A stretch of DNA of 64,000 nt from Desulfopila aestuarii DSM 18488 (GTDB taxonomy: Bacteria > Desulfobacterota > Desulfobulbia > Desulfobulbales > Desulfocapsaceae): positions 1 to 64,000 of the forward strand of contig CAMBBS010000002.1 of assembly GCA_945863875.1 (NCBI GenBank). Direction: 5' to 3'. Below, in pieces: positions 11,577-19,952 of this stretch. Position numbers and translations under genes: made by a program. The notes under the pieces were generated by a model that saw only the letters and a list, made by a program, of their open reading frames with translations, did no database searches and was not told where the DNA came from. The first letter of the stretch is position 1. Each line of letters opens with the position of its first letter.

Positions 11577-12455
11577 TCAAGTTTTTTCTGTATCAAACAA
11601 TTTTTTCAGCTCAGGCTTACGTTCCAGAACCAGTCTTTTCATTTCCCCGACAAGAGGATGATCGGGATACATTTTTACGAAATCGTAGGCCTTGACGTAA
11701 TTACTTTCCACCAGGGCCTCAATCATCTTGAGCACCTTTGGGTGATCAGGCGCCACATCAAGGATGAAGATGATGGCATTGGGCGTTAATTTTTTGATGT
11801 CGGAATTTTTAGTGATGTTATAGATCCCATCAAAGATACTGCTCACCTGCGGATGATCCATCTTTTCCTGAAGAAGCAGAATGGCAATATTTGGATCCCT
11901 GTCGAACATTGCCTTGATGATTTTTTTGGTATAGACATTGTCTGGATTGGCGGTGACAAAATCATAGGCATTGGTAAGATTTTTCACGGAAAGGGCGGTG
12001 GTCAGCTCTTCCGTCAGCGGGTGATCGGGGATGACTTTGAGCATATGGGCGATAACGTCCGATCGCAGCTCTTTGATGTAATCCCTTTCAATCGCATACA
12101 TTCCCTTGATAATGGACGGGATACCGGCATGACCGGGCATCCGCTCGAGTACTTTTACCGCACTGGCGTAACTCAGTCCCTTCAGCGCCTGGCCATTGGT
12201 GGCATACATCTGGCCGATGAGAATTTCCGACTGGGGCGCATCGGGATATCGCTCAATGAAGTCAAAGGCCCGATCAAAATCCCACCCGGTCAGCTGGCCG
12301 GGATTTTTCTTCACGGCCTCGAATTCTTCCATCATCCGATGGGTTTCGTCTTCGGGGCGTGGCTGTTCCTGTTCGGCCTCACTTTCATCATGTCCAGCTG
12401 ATATCTTTGCCCTAATCTTGCGAAAAAGCCCACCATTTGATTTTTCACTTTTCAT
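11577..12455 (-). CDS. helical repeat protein of unknown function
   Basis: A 292-residue cytosolic protein with no signal peptide. After a charged head (to about residue 50) it is made of about seven degenerate repeats of 30-35 residues with the core A(Y/F)DF(V/I)xxxPDHP followed by a short helix. Examples are AFDFIERYPDAP, MLKVIPDHPLTEE, AYDFVTANPDNV, ILDVAPDHPKVL and AYDFVKMYPDHPLVG. The pattern suggests a HEAT- or TPR-like superhelix for protein binding. I do not recognise the family. It stands alone, convergent to acnA and divergent from the ThiF-like gene. Confidence 0.7.
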   Translation of the reverse strand: MKSEKSNGGLFRKIRAKISAGHDESEAEQEQPRPEDETHRMMEEFEAVKKNPGQLTGWDFDRAFDFIERYPDAPQSEILIGQMYATNGQALKGLSYASAVKVLERMPGHAGIPSIIKGMYAIERDYIKELRSDVIAHMLKVIPDHPLTEELTTALSVKNLTNAYDFVTANPDNVYTKKIIKAMFDRDPNIAILLLQEKMDHPQVSSIFDGIYNITKNSDIKKLTPNAIIFILDVAPDHPKVLKMIEALVESNYVKAYDFVKMYPDHPLVGEMKRLVLERKPELKKLFDTEKT

Positions 12456-12564
12456 GTCTTCAATCCACTTCAGATAGTTACCTCATCCACACAGTAGCCG
12501 GTCCGGAGGAGAAGCTCTTCCCCCTCTGGACCACCCCCGACGTCAATCACTGTATACTACAATC

Positions 12565-12722
12565 AGAGGTGAGTTGCCAACCACTGTTTGTCTGGCAATG
12601 TCTGCACCCGAGGTATTTTATTGAACCTTGACAAACAGCTGTGCGCAGGTCACCATGTTTCTGGTTGGCCGCTTGGGCACTAGTGCCGTCAATTCTCCTC
12701 ATCTAGCCCTGGAAAGAGCGTC
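12565..12722 (+). promoter_or_regulatory. possible structured 5' leader (Moco/Tuco-riboswitch-like) before the ThiF-like gene
   Basis: The 267 bp upstream of the ThiF-like gene holds no ORF but several paired elements. CTGTTTGTC (12584-12592) pairs perfectly with GACAAACAG (12630-12638), and GGCACTAGTGCC (12676-12687) is a 12 bp palindrome. TTGGCCGC and a terminal CTGGAAAG lie just before the ATG. From memory, the E. coli moaA molybdenum-cofactor riboswitch also has TTGGCCG and a 3' CTGGAAAGG that overlaps the ribosome binding site. This resemblance is partial and was judged by eye. Confidence 0.3.
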
Positions 12723-13607
12723 ATGAAAAATACCATAGTTTATGATTTACTTCAGACATATGCGCAGCAGCGGTATCGTCCGGATCAAGCACCGTACAAG
12801 GCCCTTCTCTTGAGTGATGCCGGTGTAATAGCCGAAAAAACCGGCTTATCGCTAGGAACAGTCGAATGTATCGCCCTGGAAGAAGGCATAGTTCCCGAAA
12901 GATACTGCCGCAACCAGAACTCTTTCTCCAATAAAGACCAGCTTCGATTGCTGCGCTCTCACGTGGCGATTATCGGCCTCGGCGGCCTCGGCGGCGCGGT
13001 CACCGAAATTCTCGCTCGAATCGGGGTCGGCCGGCTCACTCTGGTTGATGGCGACTGCTTTGAGGAAAGCAACCTGAACAGGCAACTCTTGAGCAGCCCT
13101 GACGCCCTCGGCAAATCAAAAGCGGCAGCAGCCGAGCAGCGCGTCCGGCATATCAATCCATCGGTCGAGGTGCGGATGGTAGCTGAATTTTTCCGGGCCG
13201 ACAACGGCCGGGCAATCCTCCATGACGCCCTGCTGGCCATCGACTGCCTTGACTCCATTGCCGACCGTTTCGTCCTTGAAGCTGAATGCAAAAAGGCCGC
13301 CATTCCGCTCATTTCTGCGGCTATTGGCGGCAGCAGCGGTCAGGCAACGGTGATTTTTCCGGAGGATCCCGGGCTACAGAACATCTACGGGCCGGCGAAA
13401 AAAGCGCAAAAAAGAGGGATGGAGCGGTCGGTGGGGACCTTGCCTTTTGCGGCCATGTATATGGCCGCCGTTGAATGTGCGGCGGCAACAACCCTGTTAC
13501 TCGGCAGACCCCCTGCTCTCAGAAACAGGCTGTTTATGGCTGAGGTAGGCGACCATACGACAGAACTCTTCAGGTTGCCCGGGCTGCCTGAAGAGTCCTT
13601 GGAATAA
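12723..13607 (+). CDS. HesA/MoeB/ThiF family adenylyltransferase
   Basis: A 294-residue E1-like enzyme. The first 75 residues are an extension, then comes the nucleotide site IIGLGGLGGAVTE and the acidic DGDCFEESNLNRQLL motif, with LAIDCLDS further on. Members activate the C-terminus of a ubiquitin-like sulfur carrier (MoaD or ThiS type). The zinc-binding CxxC pairs of MoeB are missing, as in the subgroup with this N-terminal extension that I associate with tungsten/molybdenum enzyme clusters in anaerobes. No carrier protein or aldehyde oxidoreductase gene is nearby, so its partner is unknown. The ribosome binding site (GGAAAGAG) lies in a possibly structured leader. Confidence 0.8.
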   Translation: MKNTIVYDLLQTYAQQRYRPDQAPYKALLLSDAGVIAEKTGLSLGTVECIALEEGIVPERYCRNQNSFSNKDQLRLLRSHVAIIGLGGLGGAVTEILARIGVGRLTLVDGDCFEESNLNRQLLSSPDALGKSKAAAAEQRVRHINPSVEVRMVAEFFRADNGRAILHDALLAIDCLDSIADRFVLEAECKKAAIPLISAAIGGSSGQATVIFPEDPGLQNIYGPAKKAQKRGMERSVGTLPFAAMYMAAVECAAATTLLLGRPPALRNRLFMAEVGDHTTELFRLPGLPEESLE

Positions 13608-13624
13608 CCCCGGCAGGAAGTTTT

Positions 13625-14467
13625 TTACTTGACGTCAATATTATAGAAAGGGTTGACATAATCTTTTTTTGCTTTGATGGACTCGGCAAAAACAACATCT
13701 TTTACGCCGAAGGTCCGGATGAGCCTTTCTGCTGTCTTCCCGCGCAGATCAAGGTCATTTTTCAGACTACCGCTAAGGTGTCCGAGGGTGACCACCCCGT
13801 CCTCGATGTCGACCGTTGCCCGGGGGGCAATGTTGACGATATTGGCATGGATGTTGGCCAGTAAAGCATTTGCCTGAATACGTTGAAGGGACTCCGGCGT
13901 CGCATTGAATCTTCCTTTTTCAACCATGGCAGCCAGGATATCGACAACATCGTCGACAGTCATGGTGCCGATGTGCAGGACCATGTCATAAAGATTACAA
14001 TCCCAGGTGTCCTTTCCATAGAGGGCCATACTCCACCTGTTCCTTTCCGCGTCATCTTTTTTCAGTATGTAGCGGGCTTCTTCCTCTGAACAGTTTTCCC
14101 GTTTCATCTCCTCTTTTACCCGATCCTCCATACCGGCGATTATCCTCACCTTCAAGACATGCGAGATATCCTGCAGGAAAAAATGGCCGGCCAGACCATG
14201 ATAAACAATATTATCTTTGCTCATATGATTGAGAAAGGCGGCGCGAAAATAGCTTATGTACCGTTCTTTCCCATGACTGAAACGTTCCAGGATAGACGGT
14301 GCGTCGTGCAGAGCCTTGACCATCTTGATTTCGGGAATGGAAAACTCTTCGCAGGTTTCCAGCAGGATATCCCGGGAAACGCACTCATATCCAAGACGTT
14401 GGGCCAGAGCTTCCGCTACATCCTTACCTCGACTGTAGGACCCTCTTGAAATGGTTATAATGGCCAC
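13625..14467 (-). CDS. cytidylate kinase-like family protein with C-terminal BON-like domain
   Basis: A 280-residue protein. The first 200 residues resemble the cytidylate-kinase-like family: ITISRGSYSRGKDVAEALAQ gives the P-loop region, and a GLAGHFFLQD and MVLHIGTMTVDD pattern follows. The last 70 residues (IHANIVNIAPRATVDIEDGVVTLGHLSG through VKDVVFAES) look like a BON-type small domain. The real substrate is unknown; it is not the housekeeping Cmk. It is convergent with the ThiF-like gene, with 17 bp between their stops, and lies just downstream of the hydrogenase-like operon on the same strand. Confidence 0.75.
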   Translation of the reverse strand: MAIITISRGSYSRGKDVAEALAQRLGYECVSRDILLETCEEFSIPEIKMVKALHDAPSILERFSHGKERYISYFRAAFLNHMSKDNIVYHGLAGHFFLQDISHVLKVRIIAGMEDRVKEEMKRENCSEEEARYILKKDDAERNRWSMALYGKDTWDCNLYDMVLHIGTMTVDDVVDILAAMVEKGRFNATPESLQRIQANALLANIHANIVNIAPRATVDIEDGVVTLGHLSGSLKNDLDLRGKTAERLIRTFGVKDVVFAESIKAKKDYVNPFYNIDVK

Positions 14468-14634
14468 ATTTACCCCCTCATGTACTAATTGTAATTATTG
14501 ATTAATGGCGCACAGATTTACGCGAAGGCTGTAAAGTACCCCTCGACAAGAAGATTGTAAAGCTCCCCTCCATCTGACCTATACGGTAACCATTTTACAT
14601 TTTTTTGACCGAAGTAAATACAATGATGAAAATT

Positions 14635-15378
14635 TTATTTGAAAAATTGCAACAGGGCGTGCAGCGTTGTCAACGGATGGGGTGGACAGCCAGGAATATA
14701 GAGATCCACCGGGATAAGGCTGTTTAAGTCGCCGACTATCTCAGGGCTGCCGAAAAAGGGTCCGCCGGAAATGGCACAACTCCCCGAGGCTATCACCACC
14801 TTCGGCGAAGGAACCGCCTCAAAGGTCGAGATGAGCGCCGAGCGCATGTTTTTTGAAATCGGGCCGGTAACATGTATTCCGTCCGCGTGGCGCGGAGAGG
14901 CGACAAAATCAATGCCGAATCTGCCCAGGTCGAAAAAGGGCGTGGCAAGGACGTTGGTGTCCGCTTCACAGGCATTGCATCCACCGGCGGACACCTGGCG
15001 CAACTGGAGCGATCGGCCGAAGAGCTTGCGAAAATGTTTTTTCGCATGTGCCGCAAGCGCCGGCAAAGATCCATCGGAGACGAGGGCCTCCCGGGTCGCC
15101 GTGCCCATACCGAAATCCTGGCTAAAGGTCACAAAGGCGCCTTCTGATACATTCTCACACCGTCCGCAGAAGGTGCATTTGCCGAGATCGATCTTTCGTT
15201 CCGCACCCAGAATGGCGTCCTGGGGGCAGATTGCCTCGCAGAGACTGATAATCGACGGATCACAGTCACTGTTGATCTTTGGCAGCCCGCGGTATCGCCG
15301 ATACAGATTAATCGGTTCTTTCGGGTAGCTGGAGGTCTTGCACCCCTGCTCAATCCTGTTTCTGATGATTTTCAACAT
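14635..15378 (-). CDS. Ehr/Hyf-type complex, fused ferredoxin-small subunit (HyfHI-like)
   Basis: A 247-residue protein joining a HyfH-like ferredoxin domain (about residues 30-90) to a NuoB/HyfI-like small subunit (about 125-247). The small-subunit part keeps the four Cys of the proximal [4Fe-4S] cluster: GGCNACEAD (C134, C137), GSCAIS (C201) and GCPPHP (C231). In the ferredoxin part, C68, C71 and C74 (CTFCGRC) plus C51 (CP) could bind one cluster. The other cluster's ligands are mostly lost, with Ser at the expected position 78. It is the last gene of the operon and should link the electron donor to the large subunit. Confidence 0.85.
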   Translation of the reverse strand: MLKIIRNRIEQGCKTSSYPKEPINLYRRYRGLPKINSDCDPSIISLCEAICPQDAILGAERKIDLGKCTFCGRCENVSEGAFVTFSQDFGMGTATREALVSDGSLPALAAHAKKHFRKLFGRSLQLRQVSAGGCNACEADTNVLATPFFDLGRFGIDFVASPRHADGIHVTGPISKNMRSALISTFEAVPSPKVVIASGSCAISGGPFFGSPEIVGDLNSLIPVDLYIPGCPPHPLTTLHALLQFFK

Positions 15379-15397
15379 ATGGTTTTACCTTCGTTTT

Positions 15398-16909
15398 TCA
15401 AAGATCAAAGCCGCAATAGGAGAGATTAAAGCTCTTATTACAAAGAGGGAAATCGGAGATCTCCTGATTTCTCAGAGCCATGGCCAGCCCGGTCCAGTTG
15501 TGAAAAGAAGGGTCCTTCACCTTATAGCGAACGATTCTGCCGTTGCCATCGGTCAAGAGACAGTGCGACAACTCTCCCCGCCAGCCCTCATTGACGGTCA
15601 CCACGAATGCATCCGGTTCAAGAGATAGTTCATGCATGGTGGTCTTTGCACTGCGCTCCCCCGATCTGTTTAAGAATGTTCTGATCAGATAAATGGCATG
15701 AAATATCTCCTCACGACGCACCATGGCCCGGCTGTAGACATCACCGTTGACCATTTCGTTTCTATTTGCCGGCAGCGGTTCGTAGGCCTCGGTGGGAAAG
15801 GATACCCGCGCATCATATTCAATTCCCGACGCCCTGCCGCAGTAACCGACCAATCCAAGGTCTTCCGCCATCTGCCTGGCTACCGTGCCGGTATGTTCAA
15901 ACCGAGCCTGTACCGTGTGGGCGGTAAAGAGCAGGTCACAGACGTGTCGTATCTCCGGTTCTAACTCTTTCAACTTATCTTCGATTATTTTCACCTGCTC
16001 CACATTCATGGTCTTCGACACCCCCCCCGGCAGCACGAGACTTTTGCCAAACCGATTGCCGGACAGGACCTGGAGCAGATTGAGAAACTCTCCCCGGATC
16101 CTGCCGAAATAGGCCGCCGGCGGATTAAAGGCGACATCACCGCTCAAGGCGCCCAGATCACCGATATGGTTGGCGATACGTTCCAGCTCAAGGGCTATCG
16201 AACGAACAAGCCTGGCCCCGGGGTCAACCGAGAGACCGGCCAGAGACTCAAGGGCCTGACAGCAGCAGAGAGCATGGCCGATACTGGTATCTCCGGCAAT
16301 GCCCTCGCAAATAACCGGCAGCCGTTTCAGGGGGACCTGGGTCAAGAGATTTTCCACTCCGCGATGCTGATAGCCGAGCTGAATTTCCAGGGAAAAGACC
16401 TCTTCTCCGGCACATTGAAAACGGAAGTGTCCCGGCTCGATAATACCCGCATGAACCGGACCAACCGCCACCTCATGGATGGCTTCTCCCTCGATTTGAA
16501 AGTAAGGGTAGTTCCCCGGGATCTCTTCCCGATAATTATTGCCGAAGACATCCGGGACCTTACGATAATTCTCATGATAGCGGACCATCTTCAACCAGGG
16601 GTGATTGAGCGGCGTAATACCGTATTGTTCGGCTATTTCCCGCTCAAACATATGGAATTTTTCACTGCAGGCCATGGTCAGCGACCGAAACTCCTCCCCC
16701 ACCTCGGTGCCCAGGACATAGAGGTCCTTATTGCGTACAACGGCCAGCAGCCGGTTTTTTTCACCGTCAACAAAGGCAAAAAACTGGACGACGAAGCCGT
16801 TATTACTGACAAAATCGGCCATTACTTCGGCAAAACGATTAAAGGGAACGCAGGGGATGGCCGATCGTTTGACCGCTTCGCCGTTCTTTATCCGCAGGAG
16901 GTTATCCAT
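15398..16909 (-). CDS. Ehr/Hyf-type complex, large subunit lacking [NiFe] cysteines (HyfG/HycE-like)
   Basis: A 503-residue NuoCD/HycE-like subunit. A NuoC-like head covers about residues 1-125 and a NuoD/hydrogenase-large-subunit-like part the rest. Real group 4 hydrogenases bind Ni-Fe through CGxC and DPCxxC. Here the first motif is ICEGIAGD, with one Cys (C201) and Ile at the second position. The last is DPSFHNW, with Ser468 and Asn471 in place of both Cys, similar to complex I NuoD. A PVHAG loop at about residue 151 is kept. Hydrogenase activity is therefore unlikely. The start at MDNLLRIK is chosen for its GGAGG site. It overlaps the hyfF-like stop by 8 bp. Confidence 0.88.
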   Translation of the reverse strand: MDNLLRIKNGEAVKRSAIPCVPFNRFAEVMADFVSNNGFVVQFFAFVDGEKNRLLAVVRNKDLYVLGTEVGEEFRSLTMACSEKFHMFEREIAEQYGITPLNHPWLKMVRYHENYRKVPDVFGNNYREEIPGNYPYFQIEGEAIHEVAVGPVHAGIIEPGHFRFQCAGEEVFSLEIQLGYQHRGVENLLTQVPLKRLPVICEGIAGDTSIGHALCCCQALESLAGLSVDPGARLVRSIALELERIANHIGDLGALSGDVAFNPPAAYFGRIRGEFLNLLQVLSGNRFGKSLVLPGGVSKTMNVEQVKIIEDKLKELEPEIRHVCDLLFTAHTVQARFEHTGTVARQMAEDLGLVGYCGRASGIEYDARVSFPTEAYEPLPANRNEMVNGDVYSRAMVRREEIFHAIYLIRTFLNRSGERSAKTTMHELSLEPDAFVVTVNEGWRGELSHCLLTDGNGRIVRYKVKDPSFHNWTGLAMALRNQEISDFPLCNKSFNLSYCGFDL

Positions 16910-18329
16910 GAATCGTGCCTCCAATTATTTTGATTGTATTCATTATGGCGGTGTACATCGCACTCGGCATCCAGACACAGAGGGTAATAGATGCAAGCAG
17001 CAAAATATAAGGCGGTACGATGCGCAGCACGTTCTCCCGCACCAGGACTTCGTGCTCGCGCACACCAAAAGACATATTCGTGAAAATCTGCGCGGCGCCG
17101 GCCAGCACCAGCAGCATACTGAGCATAAAGAGGATTGCACTGACCGGATGGCCGGTCTGAAAGGCACCAATCAGGATAAACAGCTCGCTGATAAAAATGC
17201 CGAACGGCGGCAAGCCGGAAATGCCGACGAAGCCGGCAAAAAAGGACAGAAATGTTTTTGGAAAATATTTGATCAAGCCCCCTATTCGATTGATAATTTT
17301 GGTGTCAAATCCAAGATGAATATTGCCGGCGGAGAGGAAGAGCGACGACTTGATGAGCGAATGATGAATCATATGCAAAATCGCCCCATAGAGAGCAAAC
17401 CCACCGATGCCTACGCCAAAGGCAATGATGCCCATATTCTCGATGCTCGAATAGGCGAGCAGGCGCTTGTAATCCGGCTGCCGGAGGATAAATACTCCGG
17501 CGACAAACATCGACAGCAGCCCGAAGCCAATGAGGATATTGCCGGAGAACTCTCCGAGCCCCGCCAGGTACATCACGGTATGCACTTTATAGATGCCAAG
17601 GAAGGCACAGTTGAGCAGTGCCCCCGACAACAAGGCCGAAGCCGGACAGGGCGCCTGGCTGTGGGCATCGGGAAGCCAGGTATGCATGGGCGCCAGACCC
17701 ATTTTCGTACCAAAACCAATGACCACGAAGATGAATCCAACTTTGAGCCACATGGGATCCAGCTGTGTGGCGACCTGATTCAGGAAGGTAAAGCTGAGAG
17801 AAATTTCTATCTCGGCAATATCAATGGACAGGGTGATAAAGAAACAACCGAGTAAGGCTAACGCAATGCCCACGGAACAGATCAGGACATATTTCCAGGT
17901 CGCTTCGAGTGCCTCTTTAGAGTGGTGCAGGAAAATAAGCGGGGCACTGACCAGCGTTGTTGCCTCGATGGCGATCCACAGGACAATCGGATGATCGGCG
18001 AGGGTTACCATACTCATGGTGCCGAGAAAAAGCAGCATGCACCCGGGAAACACCGTGCCATTACTCAGCCCTGTCTCCTCCATGTAACGCATGGAATAGC
18101 AGGCAATGCAGAGAAAGATGAAGGAGGTCACCAGGAGCACCAGCATCCCCTCGGGGGTCTCTGAAAAAAATCGCTCGGCATAGACCGGCAGCTTGCCGAG
18201 CCAGGCCATGATCGTGAGCTGAAAATGAAGAATGGCCGTGACAAGCAGCACTCCCCGCCCGAGATAAGGAGGGACAGCCAGGGTGACCAGACCCGTCAAC
18301 ATCGGCAGTATAAAAATGAGCTCTAACAT
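16902..18329 (-). CDS. Ehr/Hyf-type complex, NuoN/M-like membrane subunit (HyfF-like)
   Basis: A 475-residue polytopic membrane protein of the proton-translocating antiporter-like family (Proton_antipo_M). Recognisable parts are AIEATTLVSAPLIFLHHSKEALEATWKY, LGLAPMHTWLPDAHSQAPCPASALLSG and KRLLAYSSIENMG. The length and position after a HyfE-like gene match HyfF. It is expected to move protons or sodium ions, coupled to electron transfer in the peripheral arm. It starts 4 bp after the HyfE-like gene's stop. Confidence 0.88.
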   Translation of the reverse strand: MLELIFILPMLTGLVTLAVPPYLGRGVLLVTAILHFQLTIMAWLGKLPVYAERFFSETPEGMLVLLVTSFIFLCIACYSMRYMEETGLSNGTVFPGCMLLFLGTMSMVTLADHPIVLWIAIEATTLVSAPLIFLHHSKEALEATWKYVLICSVGIALALLGCFFITLSIDIAEIEISLSFTFLNQVATQLDPMWLKVGFIFVVIGFGTKMGLAPMHTWLPDAHSQAPCPASALLSGALLNCAFLGIYKVHTVMYLAGLGEFSGNILIGFGLLSMFVAGVFILRQPDYKRLLAYSSIENMGIIAFGVGIGGFALYGAILHMIHHSLIKSSLFLSAGNIHLGFDTKIINRIGGLIKYFPKTFLSFFAGFVGISGLPPFGIFISELFILIGAFQTGHPVSAILFMLSMLLVLAGAAQIFTNMSFGVREHEVLVRENVLRIVPPYILLLASITLCVWMPSAMYTAIMNTIKIIGGTIHG

Positions 18330-18333
18330 TTTT

Positions 18334-18987
18334 TCAGTCCTTTAAACGATTGAGGAGATCGGTATCTATATCATCAAACGCATGGTTGATATTGTGCAGA
18401 ATAATCCCCATGACCATGACCCCGACGAGCAGGTCGAGCAGCAAGCCGAATTCAACCATATAAACGGTGTGGAAGTGTTTAATAAGTGCAGTGCCTATCA
18501 GAAATATACCGTTTTCCAGCATCAGGTAGCCGATGACCTGGGTTATGGCCTTTTTCCGACCCATCATCAGAAAGAAGCCGGCGGACATGGTGGTAATAGC
18601 CGTTGTCAGTATCAGTTCCTGTCCGCTGGGCACGGCGAGATGCAGCCTGTCGGTAATAAAAACCGACAGCAGGATGATTATCAGGCCGGCAAACAGCGAG
18701 GCGTGGTAGCCGATGATCGGCTCTATCTCCCGCTGAATTGCAATACGTTTCAGGGCAACATAGAGCAGGACCGGGATGAGAATGCCTTTCGTCAGGATCA
18801 TCACCTGAAAGAAGATCAGCCCACCGCTGCCCATACTGCTGTGATGTTCAAGCAGAAGAGGAAGAAGAGAGACGAGAAACCCCTGCACCGCCATGATCTT
18901 GATCAGGGTGATGAGCCTGCTGGAGGCCAGTGACAACAACACGGAGAGCAGGATAACCACCATGATCATGTCATTTATATTTTTCAT
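18334..18987 (-). CDS. Ehr/Hyf-type complex, HyfE-like membrane subunit
   Basis: A 217-residue hydrophobic protein with about six to seven membrane segments, for example MVVILLSVLLSLASSRLITL and LTTAITTMSAGFFLMMGRKKAITQVIGYLMLENGIFLIGTA. The latter resembles the NuoK-like half of HyfE. Its place between the NuoH-like and NuoN/M-like subunits is the order of E. coli hyfC-E-F, with hyfD absent. It shares one base with the upstream gene's stop, so they are probably translationally coupled. Confidence 0.82.
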   Translation of the reverse strand: MKNINDMIMVVILLSVLLSLASSRLITLIKIMAVQGFLVSLLPLLLEHHSSMGSGGLIFFQVMILTKGILIPVLLYVALKRIAIQREIEPIIGYHASLFAGLIIILLSVFITDRLHLAVPSGQELILTTAITTMSAGFFLMMGRKKAITQVIGYLMLENGIFLIGTALIKHFHTVYMVEFGLLLDLLVGVMVMGIILHNINHAFDDIDTDLLNRLKD

Positions 18988-19901
18988 TAGATAAATCCCA
19001 TGGTAAGAATTGCCGCAAAAACCACCAGGATGGAGGAGGCCAGGACAAATTTGGGTACCAGGCTCATCTGAAATCGAGCCATTGTCGATTCCACCAGGCC
19101 GATGGTTACATAGATCAGCACCAGCACCCCGTAAAAAATCGGCAGATTCAGCAAGCCGCCGGCAGGGTTAAGCGGACAGACAATCAAGGTAAGAAAGGCC
19201 GCATAAAAATACAGCTTATAAAAGGAACCAAGTTCTATCAGGGCCAGATCGGGGCCGCTGTGGTCGAGGATCATCACTTCATGAATCATCGTCAGTTCCA
19301 GGTGGGTCGCCGGATCATCGACCGGGACTCTTGAGTTCTCGGTAAGCAGCACCATAAACAGCGCAACAATGACAAGGAGCAACAGCGCTCCCGAAGGACC
19401 AGTCAGGCTGATCGGCGTTGCTCCGGTAAAATATTCGCCAAAACTCAGCGCGCCGGTCATGCGGTAAAAGAGGATGAGGATGGCAAAAATGGACGCCTCG
19501 GCCAAGGTGCCGAAAAACGCCTCGCGGGCCGCCCCCATGCCCTGAAAAGGCGACCCGGTGTCGAGGGCTGCAGCGATGGTAAAGAACCGTCCGGTGGCCA
19601 TGATATAAAACAGCACCAGCACATCTCCATGAAAGGAGAGTACCGGGACAACGGCCGCCAGCGGGAAAAACAGCAGAATCATGATTCCCCCGGCACAAGA
19701 GACAAGCGGGCCCAATTTGAAGACAAAAGTCGTGGTGCTACTGTACACCGAGCCCTTACGCAGGAGTTTCAGCAAGGTGTAATACTTGATCAACAGCGGC
19801 GGGCCTTTCTTCCCGGCAAAGAGTGCCTTCACCTTTAAAATTATTCCCGGGAATAAGGGTGCCGACAGAAGAGCTATGCCGATTGAGACGAGAGATTCCA
19901 T
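18987..19901 (-). CDS. Ehr/Hyf-type complex, NuoH-like membrane subunit (HyfC-like)
   Basis: A NuoH/HyfC-like subunit of 304 residues with about eight membrane segments. It has the hallmark VDDPATHLELTMIHEVMILDHSGPDLAL loop that faces the large subunit in this family and in complex I. The ATG at 19901 is chosen because AAAGGA precedes it; the ORF track's start is six codons earlier. It anchors the soluble electron-transfer arm to the membrane. Confidence 0.88.
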   Translation of the reverse strand: MESLVSIGIALLSAPLFPGIILKVKALFAGKKGPPLLIKYYTLLKLLRKGSVYSSTTTFVFKLGPLVSCAGGIMILLFFPLAAVVPVLSFHGDVLVLFYIMATGRFFTIAAALDTGSPFQGMGAAREAFFGTLAEASIFAILILFYRMTGALSFGEYFTGATPISLTGPSGALLLLVIVALFMVLLTENSRVPVDDPATHLELTMIHEVMILDHSGPDLALIELGSFYKLYFYAAFLTLIVCPLNPAGGLLNLPIFYGVLVLIYVTIGLVESTMARFQMSLVPKFVLASSILVVFAAILTMGFI

Positions 19902-19952
19902 ATGCATTCCTTTGAACATCAGCTCATAAATTACGCGTCCCGTTTGTCGGGA

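Noticed and set aside
16731-17855. 374-residue plus-strand ORF rich in Lys, Gln and His
   Set aside because: It is antisense to the HyfF-like and HyfG-like genes; its composition reflects the reverse of hydrophobic codons.
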